DNA from: Solea solea
Taxonomy: Eukaryota > Chordata > Actinopteri > Pleuronectiformes > Soleidae
NCBI RefSeq assembly: GCF_958295425.1
Contig: NC_081143.1
Location: 19,692,686 to 19,756,685 of the forward strand
DNA: 64,000 nt
Direction of reading: 5' to 3'
The notes beneath the pieces are model-generated. The model was not told where the DNA came from, made no database searches, and saw only the letters and a list, made by a program, of their open reading frames with translations. Positions 17,451 to 30,400 of the stretch are shown here, piece by piece. Positions within the stretch are counted from its first letter, which is position 1. Each line of letters starts with the position of its first letter. The position numbers and the translations under genes are program-made.

Positions 17451-18210
17451 GGTTGTTTGAGACGGGCAGGGGAAAAAAAACATAGGCACTTCATTTGAGA
17501 GGCAAGGGGAAAAGTTTCCCCTGAGGATAATTCTAAAGGCACCAATCATGACATTCGTGGAACTTTGATGGTAATTTTATTTTGTTGCTGACATTCCTGA
17601 CTTTCAGATCATGGACGGGCACTCAGCAAAAGGTGATCTACTGTAATTGGACATTAATTGTAATTAAAGTCTAATAGTGTGGATATAGCTGTGGCTCCTC
17701 AAAGTTGCCTTAATAGTACTTAAAACCATGTCATTATCTTGCAAGTAGCTTTGTAGCTTATCTTTCAGCTTGTAGATAAGCGCTACTGCTACTGGTCATT
17801 TTATCACACGGCTCTGATAATCAAAGTGCCTGTTCAAAGGTCGGAGTAATTTCCTTTGTACTTAAGGAGCTGTTAAGATTGACAGTGCCATTTCTGTGAC
17901 TAAATATGGCAGGTTTTGTATTTATGCAGCTGTTCCGACCGTCCAATCCCCAACAACATTCACCAGCACGTCACACGTTTGTGACGTCAGCTTCTCGGTA
18001 CCGTAATTCCAGATATAATTGCCAGATATTTGATTGAAAGTTGAAGTTATCTTGATAATTCCACTGCCAAAAAAAAATCAAAATAAATCCAGGTATCCTG
18101 ATTATCATGATGGTTATAAGAGGGTTATAACATATACTTGTTGAAATCTGTTTGGACTCTGTTGAAACATCTACAATGATCTGAAAAGATGAAGCCTTCC
18201 AATAAAAATA
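17451..18210 (+). other. nans: 3' untranslated region and candidate poly(A) signals of nans copy 2
   Basis: Non-coding sequence after the copy 2 stop. Candidate hexamers are ATTAAA at 17663-17668, AATAAA at 18082-18087 and AATAAA at 18201-18206. I cannot decide which is used. Confidence 0.45.
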
Positions 18211-20947
18211 TCAGCTTTGCCAAAATCTCCGTGCAATTTGCTTTGGTGTTTGACAGCTGTGAAGCATGTAGAGAGGTACACTCGTTGTCGTGGCTGGATT
18301 TTTAAAGTTCAACATTTCTCTCTGTCAGTATTGTTTATTGTACTACAATTCATGGCCTAGGGCATGTCATCAAAAATTGCTCTTGGCACCTTAATATTCT
18401 GTGTGCCTGACAACAAAAGGTTGTTGCAACTCTATGTTCCTCATGCAACTCGGATTTGAGAAGATTCTTTCTTTGCAGTTCTTTTTCATCCTCTCTTAAA
18501 AGTCTTGGTAAGAATCTAAACATAAATGTTATAAGATGTAGACTAAGTGTTTCCTTGTTGGACATTTTGAGGTGTTTTTTTTTATCAGGATTTTTTTTAA
18601 AATCCTGATATTAGAATTTTTTTATTATCATACTGTGCAGCTCTACTTTTTAGTGCTACATTCTTCTTCCTTCAAGTCTCAGTTTGACTCTAACTCACTG
18701 GAGTTTTGTTGATTTGATCTCTAGATGGAGCTGCTCCTCTCTTGTTCATATCACGACTGACTGGATTGGAGAGTCAACCTTTTGTCAGCGTGAGTTCAAA
18801 GCAGGAAAAACAAGTCTTTGCCACTGTGAAAGTTTCCCCTCATTCTCCCAAGACTTGACACACACACCCATGCTCTCTCTTATTTGTTTTAATTATGTGG
18901 TTGACGGTTTAACATCCCATTCAATGACATGCAGGTGTAATCCTCTCTGCATTTAAGAGGCAGAGGATTTTATGCTTAGTTGTCTGTCTGTGGCCTCCAG
19001 TGTCATGGATGAAGAGGTGGGACTGTGTAGAACTCATATCCTTCTACACCTGCTGTCTCAGCTATGACGATTAACTGTCCGTAATGTGTTGGGATTAATG
19101 ATTCAATAGTGGGCCCACATTTTCTATTTTACACTTGAAATGTAAGCTACTGTTTTTGAAACATAAGCAGATTGTGAGTAGCTGCAACAGAGTAGACTTC
19201 ATCATGACGGCCCCTTTGACGTCTAAACTAAACTTTTGAGACTTAACCTGTTAAAAAGGTTTATCAATTCTCACCTCAAGGCATGAGAGCGTTAGATAAT
19301 TATCATCTTTCCTCTATTCAGGTGTCATAGAGGGTGGACCTGTCGAAATGCGCCATTTTATACACGCCAAAATGTTACCGTGCACAGAATTCTGTGAACT
19401 CGCATAACAACACGACTCTAAGCTGCTGCAGTCTAAACACACTTCCATTGGTCTCACTCAAATATTTGTGTAAATCACAGTTTTGCAAATCTTTGGCCGC
19501 AAATTGCATTATTTTGTCAATTTTGTTCATCTACAAAACCGTGCATTTGCAACACCCTTATTTGAATATGTAACATGGCGATTGGCAAAAAAAAAAAAGT
19601 ATTCCTTTTAAGACACAAGTATATAATATTGATTTTAACACGTTCCACTTTCAGTTTGTGTTCAAGGTTTTGAGAAAATTGGGCCAAATTTTCCATATTT
19701 TGTGCAAAAATGTTCGGAGAAAACTGTAACCTGGGTGTGGCTGATAGGTGTAAAGGATTGGGGGCGTGTCTTCCTGAGTGGCCAGTGTCCCTGAAGAGGC
19801 TGTAACTCCCATCGATCGGTTGCCTGGGCTCTCCCTGCTCATAGATGAAGGGTTTCTCTCTAAATCATGTATAACTTAGCAGCTATTTCAGGCAGGAGCT
19901 TTAAGTCCATAAGCTGCCGCTGATCTCAGCTTCACAGACCAACGGGAATCTCTTTCACTTTTCATCGCCAGTAAAAAATGGCACTCAAATGAACGCAAAA
20001 AAATAACAAACTTTACAGCTTACTGAAATAAGTGCATTGTAAATCCATATAAAGTCACCTCTTACTGGACCACACTGGTATTTATTTTTGTTTTGAATGT
20101 GAGTGGATCGTTGTTTGTCTCTATGTGTCCCCACCCATCACCCTATGTCAGCTGAGATAGCCCCCCCCCCCCACCAAGTGTAAAATGGACTAACCTGAAA
20201 CATCTACCGAAGGTCAAGTGAGGTTTTCCTTCTGCATGCCAAGAGACTTATCTGTATTTCAGTTTCTGCAGGCGATGTTCCTCAGCCTACCTGAAAGGAG
20301 GTTAACTTGGTTGCTTGTGTAACAAGTTTAGCCTTGTCAGGACTTTACATAGCCGTTAATCTAGCAGCGATGGCCTAAAAAGAATCTGTGTACTGTGGTC
20401 AAACACCTCTGCTCCGAACCAGGCGTGACCTCAAGCTGTGGCCTTGACATGTAATCCTACATTATGACAATCTTAAGTTAGAATTTCCCAGTCCGGAGAG
20501 CAACCAACATACAGCCAGAGAAATCATGAAACCTGACTTTTATTTGAGCAAGATTTTCAGTGTTACTCCATGGTCACGGCTGGGTGATGAAAGAGAGTGA
20601 CTGTAAGCGAAGGATAGCAGTCCAGTCCATTAAGTATGCCCCTGTTTAACTGGATAAGAACAGTAGGAAGTGAGAAACAAAGGCTGGTTCCCAGCAGGGA
20701 ATGTGTCACCAGCTGCCAAAGTTTATATTAATACTTTTTTCTTAATTGATTAATTAAATAACTAATTAATTGAAAAAATATCAAATATATTTTACTATAA
20801 TTATACGATACTTAAAAAACTGTTTTATTTGATGTTTTATTTGAAAAAATAATCATTAAGGTTCGAGCACAAAGTGCGTAGAACCCTATTAAAATGCAAT
20901 TTATTTTACATTTCTATTCTCTCCTATAGACACAGAGGTACACAACA

Positions 20948-21627
20948 GAATAGGGAGCAACATTTGAGCTCATTGTCACGTGGCTGAAGCTTTCAGTTCT
21001 CATGTGCTTCCATATGTTCCTCCCATTAAGGAGGTGCTATGTGTATGACAGTTGGATTGGTATGCTGTGACTGACAGTTTTTTTTAGCAAAGCTATAATG
21101 ACCATGTAGTCGAATGACTCGTCACTTTATTGGAACACATCCAGAAATGACAGGAAACATGTATGCAGTTTTAAAATGACCACAGGTTAACGTGTCCAGC
21201 ATTTAGGGTGACCCGCCCTGACAGCATCGCCCTGACTCTCTTAAACCCTTATTAATGTTACTGGTAAAAGCTGTGCTCTATTGTGCCAGGTTTATTCAAG
21301 ACATGCTTGAGCATTACACACACACACACACACACACACACGTTGTATGAGTTGAACTCAATGACAGTCACAGCATACCAATCCAACTGTCATACACATA
21401 GCACCTCCTTAATGGGAGGAACATATGGAAGCACATGAGAACTGAAAGCTTTAGCCACGTGACAATGAGCTCAAATGTTGTTCCCTATTCACAACAGAAT
21501 AGGGAACAACATGCTTGAGTTGTGGAGAAGTGGTCATTTTAAAACTGCATACATGTTTCCTGTCGTTTCTGGATCTGTTCCAATAAAGTGACGAGTCATT
21601 CGACTACATGGTCATTATAGCTTTGCT
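20948..21627. repeat. permuted inverted repeat A-B-A'-B' with (AC)n spacer
   Basis: Block A (20948-21073, 126 bp) recurs as its reverse complement A' at 21365-21490 with about two mismatches. Block B (21086-21183, 98 bp) recurs as its reverse complement B' at 21530-21627, also with about two mismatches. A simple palindrome would give A-B-B'-A'; here the order is A-B-A'-B'. An (AC)n tract (about 21316-21341) sits in the spacer. At the A' end a small hairpin is formed by GTTGTTCCCTATTC and GAATAGGGAACAAC (21477-21510). A related fragment occurs at about 26084-26140, so the block belongs to a dispersed family. Confidence 0.9.
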
Positions 21628-22014
21628 AAAAAAATAACAAATCTACAGCGGCCTGAGATTTTGCACAGTACTGTAAGTCATAAGGAACATTAGTCTTTTG
21701 GTTCATGTGGGATTGGATCCTTAAACTATTTGGCAACCTCGAGTCTCTGGGCAAGATTGGGAGATGTGTTTTTCGTTTCCTTATTAATTTGACTCTTTTG
21801 TTGAAAAAGAGGAGGAGGAGGTCGTCTCCTAAAGGGCTTCCTAACACACACTATACTGTGATTCTGCACTTGAGCGTCTCGGTGTCCTGTCTGTGCGAGG
21901 GTCCAGATTAGCATGTGTCAGTAGGCTTTGCTGTTGTGCTATATGTGAAGGATGCAGGATTGTCCTTTAAGAGCAGGTGTTGTGCTCAAAGCCAATTACA
22001 GACATGTGGGCAGT

Positions 22015-22205
22015 CTTGTATAAAGTACCTAAAAGGGATACTTGAGTAAAAGTATCTTACCAGAAAATGACTCTGGTAGAAGTCGAAGTCCCTTTTTTAT
22101 AATGTTACTTAAGTAAAAGTCTTTCAGTATATGACGTTTACTGTACTTAAGTATCAAATGTAATTTTCTGATATAAAATGTACTAAAGAAGTGTAAATGT
22201 ACTAG
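22015..22205. repeat. dispersed 'TACTTGAGTAAAAGTA' repeat, left part
   Basis: Contains several ACTTAAGTAAAAGT / TACTTGAGTAAAAG words characteristic of a common teleost DNA-transposon-derived repeat. A second piece with the same words lies at about 23685-24030; they may be two halves split by later insertions. Confidence 0.5.
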
Positions 22206-22208
22206 AAG

Positions 22209-22395
22209 TAAGGATTGAGCCATGGTAGCTCAGTGGTAGGGCAAGTTTTCTTTCAGCGGGAAGGTTGTGGGTTAAATTCCTGGCTCTGCTAGTCTATATG
22301 TGTCCTTGAACAATACACTTAAACCCATGTCGTGTTAAACCCAGCGTGTGAATAGTAAAACTGTAATGTAAAGCAGCTCATCAAGACTAGAAAAG
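22209..22395 (+). mobile_element. tRNA-derived SINE
   Basis: Shows a tRNA-like head: GGTAGCTCAGTGGTAGGGC (A-box region) and GGTTGTGGGTTAAATTCC (B-box-like), followed by a non-tRNA body. The anticodon-arm geometry is decayed and the B box is imperfect, so it is not a tRNA gene. Confidence 0.65.
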
Positions 22396-23684
22396 CTCAC
22401 GGGGGGGGGGGGGGAATAAATGAAGAAAGCCTTGTTATTCACCAAAAATACACAATTGACAGAACATTTGATCAAAATAATGTGCCAGAATGAAGATGTA
22501 AGTTTCATTCATCCTAACACCTTCATTTCAAGGTTATGAAGCTCGATGCACATTGTGTCACAGAGCCATTAGGATAGTTTGCAAGAGCTTCATGTACGGC
22601 TCTATGATCTGATGGCACAATAGGCTTCAGCCTCATCGAGCTCCATAAGCTCATTTTGGAAGAGAACATTTTCCTGGATGTGGGGTTGGGAGGAAACCAT
22701 ACGCAACACTCAGGGAGACGGGAAAGGGGGGATGGTGTTAGAGACGGCACTGATCCTCGCTCTTGGACAGTGGCATGGACAGACAGAGGGAGGGGGGATA
22801 AGGAGGGAGAAGGGAGGCAGAGTCAAATGATGTACTGGAGCTCCACCTCTGCTGAGAGGAAAATCTCACTGAGGATTTGCTGTTGGGACCTTCACACTTA
22901 ACACTGAGTCCTCCTGTGACATTTTGTTTCCCTTGAGATTCAGTTTAGTGGAATATTCTGGTGCTGCCCGACCTGCTGGAGTTCTTCCTGCGGAACGGGA
23001 AATATCCAAAAGCGGTATGAGAACAATTAATGATGCTTGTGTTTTGTCTTTTTTGTGTGTGTGTGCAGCTGTACTTTGTCTTCATGCTCAAGTCTTCATG
23101 AAATCCAGAGTGTCTCTTGAAGAACTGCTGCTGGAGCACAGTGGGATTTCAAAGTGAAATAAAAGTTTTACAATGACTGACACTGGTGTTTGCCAGTAGA
23201 TTTATTCTGTTCATTGTGGAAAACAACGTCCAACATTGCAGTTGTAGCCTAATGGCTGATCTGTAAATGAGCATCTTATTTTTCATCCAGTTCATTTTTT
23301 TTTGGTATCATCTTTTTGACTTTGACTGTGCAGAAGCCGCGGCCAAACTAAGTATGTCTCCTCAGGGATTAAATAGCTTCCTAATGAGCTTTCACTAATG
23401 TCCAAGCTTCGCCTATTCTCAGCACAATTTCAAGAAGGCCACAGTGCTCTAACATAACTGTTGCTATTAATACTGCTCCTATCAAAAACATTTAGCATTT
23501 TTTCTCAAAAAAAAGAAGCTAATTTTAATAGAATAGTGCAGGTGTTTTATGTAGTCACATGTCAATGGAATTTCTGTACTTATAAAAAAAAAAAGAAAAA
23601 TATACAGCAAGAGAAAAAATATCCAGGACCTTTTAATGGAGTAAAACCAATAGAAGACAGTAAAATACTCAAATGCCTCCCTCC

Positions 23685-24030
23685 ACCTTTACTCAGTAAT
23701 TTTAAAGTACTAAAATATAAGTTGTCATGCAGAATTGTCACACTCCTTGTCATATTATTATAAAACCTGAAGTTATGACTTATATTCAGGTTGAGGTTGA
23801 GCTCATTTATATACACCATTGAGTGTGTGTATCTTAGAAAACCATATTTGTGATTTTTATATGAAAAACCTTCACATTTTAGGCAGCTAGGAACAGGTAA
23901 TAAATGTACTGATTTAAAAAGGATTAATATTTTCCACTGAGATGTAGCAGAAAATGAGCATTAATTGTCACATGAAAGGGTCTCAAATGTTTACTTGAGT
24001 AAATGTACTTAATTTCTTTCCACTACTGCA
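23685..24030. repeat. dispersed 'TTTACTTGAGTAAATG' repeat, right part
   Basis: Ends TTTACTTGAGTAAATGTACTT then TTTCCACTACTGCA, matching in reverse the usual start of the same teleost repeat as 22015-22205. Boundaries approximate. Confidence 0.45.
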
Positions 24031-24423
24031 AACAAGTATCGTGAGTGAGGCTATAGGCCTGTGAGTGAGTGTGTATCAGGAGCTGAAGAATTTAAAAAGA
24101 TGCACCACACTCATGTAACTGTGAGTAAAATGTTCTTACTCCAAATGTATGTGTTTGTTTCTTTGTTTGTTTTTTCAATCTCCTGACTTGCATAAACAAT
24201 TGCTTTTTTCATCCAGTGATTAATATGAGGGAACCTTCCGATGGGCTGGATCCAGGAATCAGACTTCCGGGTCTCCATTGTGTTTAGACCGGGGAGCAGC
24301 ATGCAAACAAATCGGTGAACCGCAGCGGCCTGTCAAACCCCCACCCTCTCAGCCACCAGCACCACTAACCCAGCTTTGGGGGGCGATTCCAGACATTTCC
24401 ACTCTGCCTGACAACCTACACCA

Positions 24424-27400
24424 ATGGCCATGGGTTTCATGCTACCCATTAGAAGGCAAGATATGGTGGCCTCCTCAAGCTCCGCTCTTCTGGGTCCTCA
24501 CAGCAGCTGCCCCAGACGCCGCTACCAGCGCTTCAGGAGAAAGCTGCGGCCCGGACGGATTCTGGGGTTCGCCGTCAGCGTCGTGGTGGTCTGCACAGTC
24601 TGTTCATGGAGTGCCTTGTCACTGGCCACGACAGTGGCCACAGGGCTGGGATCGGGTGCTGAGGATTCAGCAGAGGCTGCAGTGCCCCATAGAACTCTTC
24701 TGCAGTACAAGAACCTCTCAGCTGCACCTGAGCACACACCTGTAGCCATGCCATCAGCTGATGTCCACATGAATCATGGGGATTATCCAAAGGACTACTT
24801 CACTGTGCAGGAGAGACGTGAGGGCTACGTGATGCTTCATATGTTTGGCATGATGTACATGTTCATAGCCTTAGCCATCGTCTGCGATGAGTTTTTCGTC
24901 CCTGCGCTCACGGTCATCACAGAAAAGCTGGAGATTTCTGATGATGTGGCCGGGGCCACGTTCATGGCAGCTGGTGGCTCCGCCCCAGAGCTCTTCACCT
25001 CTGTTATTGGAGTTTTTATCTCTCACAGTAATGTGGGTATTGGGACCATTGTGGGCTCAGCTGTATTCAACATCCTGTTTGTGATTGGGATGTGCGCCCT
25101 GTTCTCTAAAGAGGTGTTGAACCTCACCTGGTGGCCTCTGTTTCGAGATGTCTCCTTCTACATCATTGGCTTGCTCATGCTCATCTACTTCTTTCTGGAT
25201 AATCAAATCGTTATGGAGGAAAGTATCAGCCTGCTGCTGTGCTACACTGCTTATGTGACGTTCATGAAGTTCAATGCCAAAGTAGAACTTTTCATCAAGA
25301 GCAGGATAGGCAACAACCAGGTGAAAGAGCTGGTGACTGCACCAAAGGTGAGCCTCATCCATCCATCCATTTTTCCTTTCCTTTCCTTTTTTCAATGTGG
25401 GTCCATCCATCCATCATCCATCCATGCACATATCCATGTACCCCAATACTGTCATTCACTGAACGAGCATCCTCATCAGGCACAACAAAATCTTTAAGCA
25501 TACCAGAGACAACAATGCTGAGAATAGCCTCCTATTCTAGAAATCTGATGTCAGGCAGCCAAACCATCCTTGGTTCCCCTCGGCAGGGATATAAAGATTT
25601 GTGTTATCCTGCCACCTGTGTGGCTCATGCAGTGTCAGATGCAGAGCCTGTCTCTGCAGTGTCTTCATGCTGACTAAGTCGAGGTACGGGTTTCATGTTC
25701 ACTCACTACTTTTAGTAACTCAGTCCAGACATACAGTAAATCCAGCCAGGCTCTGGATTAAAGTACAAACATAGCCATTGCATTGTTCTTCCTTAAATAG
25801 TAATTATTTATTTGCTGCAGGTAATTATTTATGTTACTCATGAAGCTCATAAAGCTCAGGCATCTTTTTCACTGCAGATATTTGTCAAACATTACTAGTA
25901 GGACAAACACAAGTTTTACCAATAACATTAATTTACGAGTCAACTCCAGTTATAAGAGAACCAGGGTTGTACTATTGTTCAGGTGTGAGGGCAGGTCACA
26001 CTGAATACCTGACACTTTAACCTGTATCAGATTATTTTTGATTTATTCTGGATGTGTTACAAAAAAGTGATTGATAAATGATAGATGGTCATTATAACAT
26101 TGCTGAAACTACAAATCAAATGGTTAGACATTTGCACAGTACTGTCTCAAACCAAAAAAAAACAAAGATGCAGATTGTGAAATCTCCCCATCAGCACACT
26201 TCATCCCCTTTAGCTTCCCTTGTCTTTGTCGTGACATTGGCTGAAGTGGACAGGAGTGTCTCCTGAGTGTTTGTGGGTCACCTGTTTCACCTCATCAAAC
26301 ACAGACCACACAAGCCTCTGTGCCCATGACATAAACACATGTTTGGACAGTCTGAAGGTGGAACGTTGCCGTCTATTCTTCCGTGGTGCTCTTGCACAAT
26401 GTGACTCCTGTTGACGGGTTTAGCTGATTGTGACACACTTAGAACCCTGCAATCACTTATCCAATCACTTCATGTCAGCTTTCAGGGAGGAGAGGACGGG
26501 GCGAGTATCATTTTGAGATTAGAGAACTGACGATGTGAAGGTTGAACACACAAACGCCCGTTTTTCACGTTTGTCTCTCTGCTGTTTGTCTGCTGTATGT
26601 TCTGTCCGTGTGTGCCGCTAGAGTCAGATCTGTTGCTCTCAGATGTTGTAATCTCATACGGCGCTCAGGTGAACAAATGTTAAAACTTAGACCAGCATCA
26701 CCCAACACCAGTTCTTCAGGGGCATGTACCAGTGCAGTGTTGCTTTATTTTACCCTATAAAGTATGAACATTCGTATCATTATAGGCCTAAAAGGTGAAG
26801 TCCACTTCTAAACAAAGTCATTTGTGAAGATAAATTCAGACGAGTAGAAGTCCTCCTCAGCTCATTGTCACGCTCCTCCAAATTACATCTGCTTTAAAGC
26901 TTTAAACCTGTAACACTGTAGGTGATAATGAAAACACAGGATTTGCTTTTATTTAGAGGTTTACTTATTTGATTCTAGATGTATGAAAATAAAGCAGGGC
27001 TGTCAAACTATTGACAAATTTGACCTACTCATCAAATGATTTGCTGTGATTAATCGATTGTGTCTCGTAATCATTGATATTCAAATGTAAAACCACAGAA
27101 TCAATTTAGAATGAACACAAAGGATTGTTACATTCAGGCACTATTGTTGAAAAGGGCTGAACAATTAATGGTTGTGTGCATTGTCGGCCTGTTGCTTCAC
27201 ATTTGAAGAGAGAACTTGAGGAATGTTCAGCTTTAGGTCAAGCTTCAGCCGATCAAATCTTGCTATGCAAATATTCCAATATTCAGCAGTATTTGCTGAA
27301 GCCTCTTTGATCAGCTTCTTCATATGATTTGTATATTTGTGACATAATAGATCTAGATTTAGTTAGCCAAAATATCACTTGGCCTCTCACTTGCATGTTA

Positions 27401-30400
27401 TGTTATTTGCCCAAGACTAACACACTCCTGTATCATAGACTGTTAAAATTTTTAAGTAAGATTTTCCACCTAGTTCCACCTCATTTGAACTGTGTAGTAT
27501 TTGTAAATGTCATGTACCGTTTCCCCCTCCAGCAAATCTGTGAGCCAGTACATTAGTGTGCTGTTACAGAAGCAGAAGCTCTGGTTGACATTAGTGCCCT
27601 TCTGGGAATCAGCTGTTTATTAGGCAGCCTCCCCACAAACCAAGAGCAGCTTTTCCCTCCCAGTTGTCCGGCACTTGCTGTCCAACTGCCTTGCTCTCAT
27701 GTGTGGGTCGCTGCTAAATAATCCCCCAGTTTAATGCTCTCTAATCCCATTAGAGTCGCTAATAATAGTCAGATGCTCCTTGAAGGAGCAGGAATCAGCA
27801 AATCACTGAGAGAAATGACTGACTGCTCCTCTCACAGCCTGCAGTTTTGCTTATAACCTGGTGTAGATTTTATGTTTATGCATTATTGTGGAGGTTCTAT
27901 AGATTATATGTGCTGCATGCAGTCTATGTTGCAGGGAGAGAGAGAGATGTGGTGGTTTGCTTGTTGATGGCACCAAAGATGTCAATCCTCTCTGATCCCC
28001 TTATGGACTGCTTACCTGCAGTGACGACAATAAACACCCCGTCCAGCACATGGTCACTCTTGTCCTCTGCAGACAAAATATCCATATTCTTCTTGCCATT
28101 AACAACCTCTGCCCTGAATCACAATGCAAGCACAATGTAGTGTGACTAAACAGACTAAGTCATTAGATTAGTAACTGTTTAGCAAAGGTTATAATTATTT
28201 GGTTACTAAGTGGTAAAATTTTAAATTTCCCCATAAAAAAACCCTTTTCTGTTTAACTGTTTTAACTGTTTTATTTTAACAGTGACATCAGCATAAACGT
28301 GACATCCGCATTAACGTTAAACAATTCAATTCAACTTTGCAGCTGTTGGCTTAATTTTGACCGACTGTGTGTTTTTATATTTTAAAATCTCTTTTGAAAA
28401 ATTGCAAAGGCTATTTCTTAACATCAGCTGTGATTTCCATGTTTGACCACCAGGATTGACATTGATGTGATTGGAGCTTCTTGCGTTACATTTTTAGAGC
28501 ATTTATTCAGGCAAAAACCATCAATAATTGGGGCCCCAGAAAGCTCAGCTGATTAAGCTGGTGCCCTGCAGGTTAGGCCCTCTGCAGTGACCCGGGTTTG
28601 AGCGTGGCTTGGATTATTTTGCTGTCGGTCCACTCCCCCATTCCATGTTTACACTTCTCTGTTATATCTAACAAAAGGTAAAAATGCCCCCCAAAAATGT
28701 GTATGAAAGAGCAAATCATCAATTAAAAACTAGCAGTAATTTGGTCAGAGATGATGTGAGATCATGTTTTCTTGACAGCACAGTGACCTGTGAAAGTGAC
28801 TGCAGGACTTCACACGCAGGCTTGAAAATAACCCGTCTAAAAGGGGTGATCTTTGTCGATTAATCCTGGCTAAGTCCAACAGCTTGGATGGTCAGGTGGA
28901 CACTAGAGAGAGAGAGAGAGAGAGAAAGAGATTCTGGTCTTGGTGCACTGTACTGAATGAATTTGGACATGTACAGTTCAGCTCTTATTTATATTAAAGA
29001 CACACTAGTGATGTCTCTTATTATAACTTATAACTTGTTATAAATAGTGTAACTGACTTTTTTCAAACATGTTTACATGTGTTATCCAACATCCACGACA
29101 AGTTTGTTACAGCCAGCCCAGTAATTGACAGAAGGGTTGGTGTTGACTAGTAGACACAGATTTGTTTCTTTACGTTTCCTATTATTTGTCTTGGTCATTT
29201 CAAAACTACCGAAACATTGTCCTAACCTAATAGTTAGACTGTAAAACAAATTGAGTTTTCCATTAAGGCTGCTATGGAAACATAGTAATGCAAGTTTGGC
29301 CCGCTCTGTAAAGCAAGGCCCTTGTCTAAAGTACATATGAAATACTTTTTTTAGGATTAAGTTTACTGTCAAATAATTAGACACAGTTATATACAAACAT
29401 ATTTATGGGCAATATATTAAGTTTCTGCCAATCAAATCAAATCAAAATGTATTTGTATAGTGCTATATGTTATCTTAAGGTCCTAACTATAAACTTCATC
29501 AAAAGGAAGGTATAAAGTCTAACTCTGAAAGGTGTCCACCTCTCTAACACTGACACTGAGAGCTGGTTCCTCAGAAGGTAACAGAAGGCTCTGCCTCCCA
29601 TTCTACTACCACAAGTAGGCCTGCATTTTAGGGAAATAAGTAATATATTGGGATGGTAAGGTGCAATTAGCTCTTTAGGTATTAGGAACTGCTCATTAAG
29701 TGCTTTGTACATGAGGAGGAGGAGTTTACAGCCATTTTGGAAGAATGTAATAGAATGTTAGGGAAGTCGCTCTGTGATCTGTATGTTGGGAATCGGGATG
29801 GGACCATATCACTTTTTTGTGTCCAAAGCTGAGAAGACATTTTTGCCGAGTCATTTCACATCATTCTCCAGCTGTGTAACACATATTGTTCTCCCAAAAG
29901 TAATAAATAAACCGACAACACATCACTTAGCGAAAATGATTTTGCTGATTTTTATTTATATGTTTGCATAGTGAAGCATGTGAGATATAGGACTTTTGAA
30001 TTGTATCACATTTTACATTTTTATCTGTCTGATATTCGATCTAGTGATTTTGAACGATACGTCAGACTTTTTAAGATTTAGCTAAAGTTACACATAATCA
30101 GTGTCTTGATTATTTACAGAGTACAGAGTATAGGACAGTGTAGGACACTATGACAGTCTGTGCAAACCTCCCCCATCTATCTATAAAAATAAATAGAATC
30201 CTGTGGTGGTCAGTGTAACAGCAATTAATGTACATTCACAAAGCACAACATTTCCACACAAAACTCTGCAATCCCACTTGTTTGATCTCCAAGTCCCTGA
30301 TTTCCTTCCACACCTGACGTCATCACCTGTGTACTTTTGTCAAACCTACCCCTCAGTGGTGTGTGTGTGTGTTTGTTTGTTTTTGTGTGTTTGTGCTGCA

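Larger units (their letters stand above)
18211..24200. other. gene-free, repeat-rich spacer between nans copy 2 and slc24a2
   Basis: No coding exon was recognised. Contents: fragments of a dispersed repeat near 19330-19860 (CGAAATGCGCCATTTTATAC) and 20860-20890, a permuted inverted repeat (20948-21627), 'TACTTGAGTAAAAGTA'-type repeats on both sides of 22.2-23.7 kb, a tRNA-derived SINE (22209-22395), and a relatively GC-rich piece near 22650-22880. Distal regulatory elements or 5' non-coding exons of slc24a2 could lie here but are not visible. Confidence 0.5.

Noticed and set aside
22209..22395. Possible tRNA gene
   Set aside because: A and B boxes are present but the arms do not pair properly and a SINE body follows; this is a retroposon.
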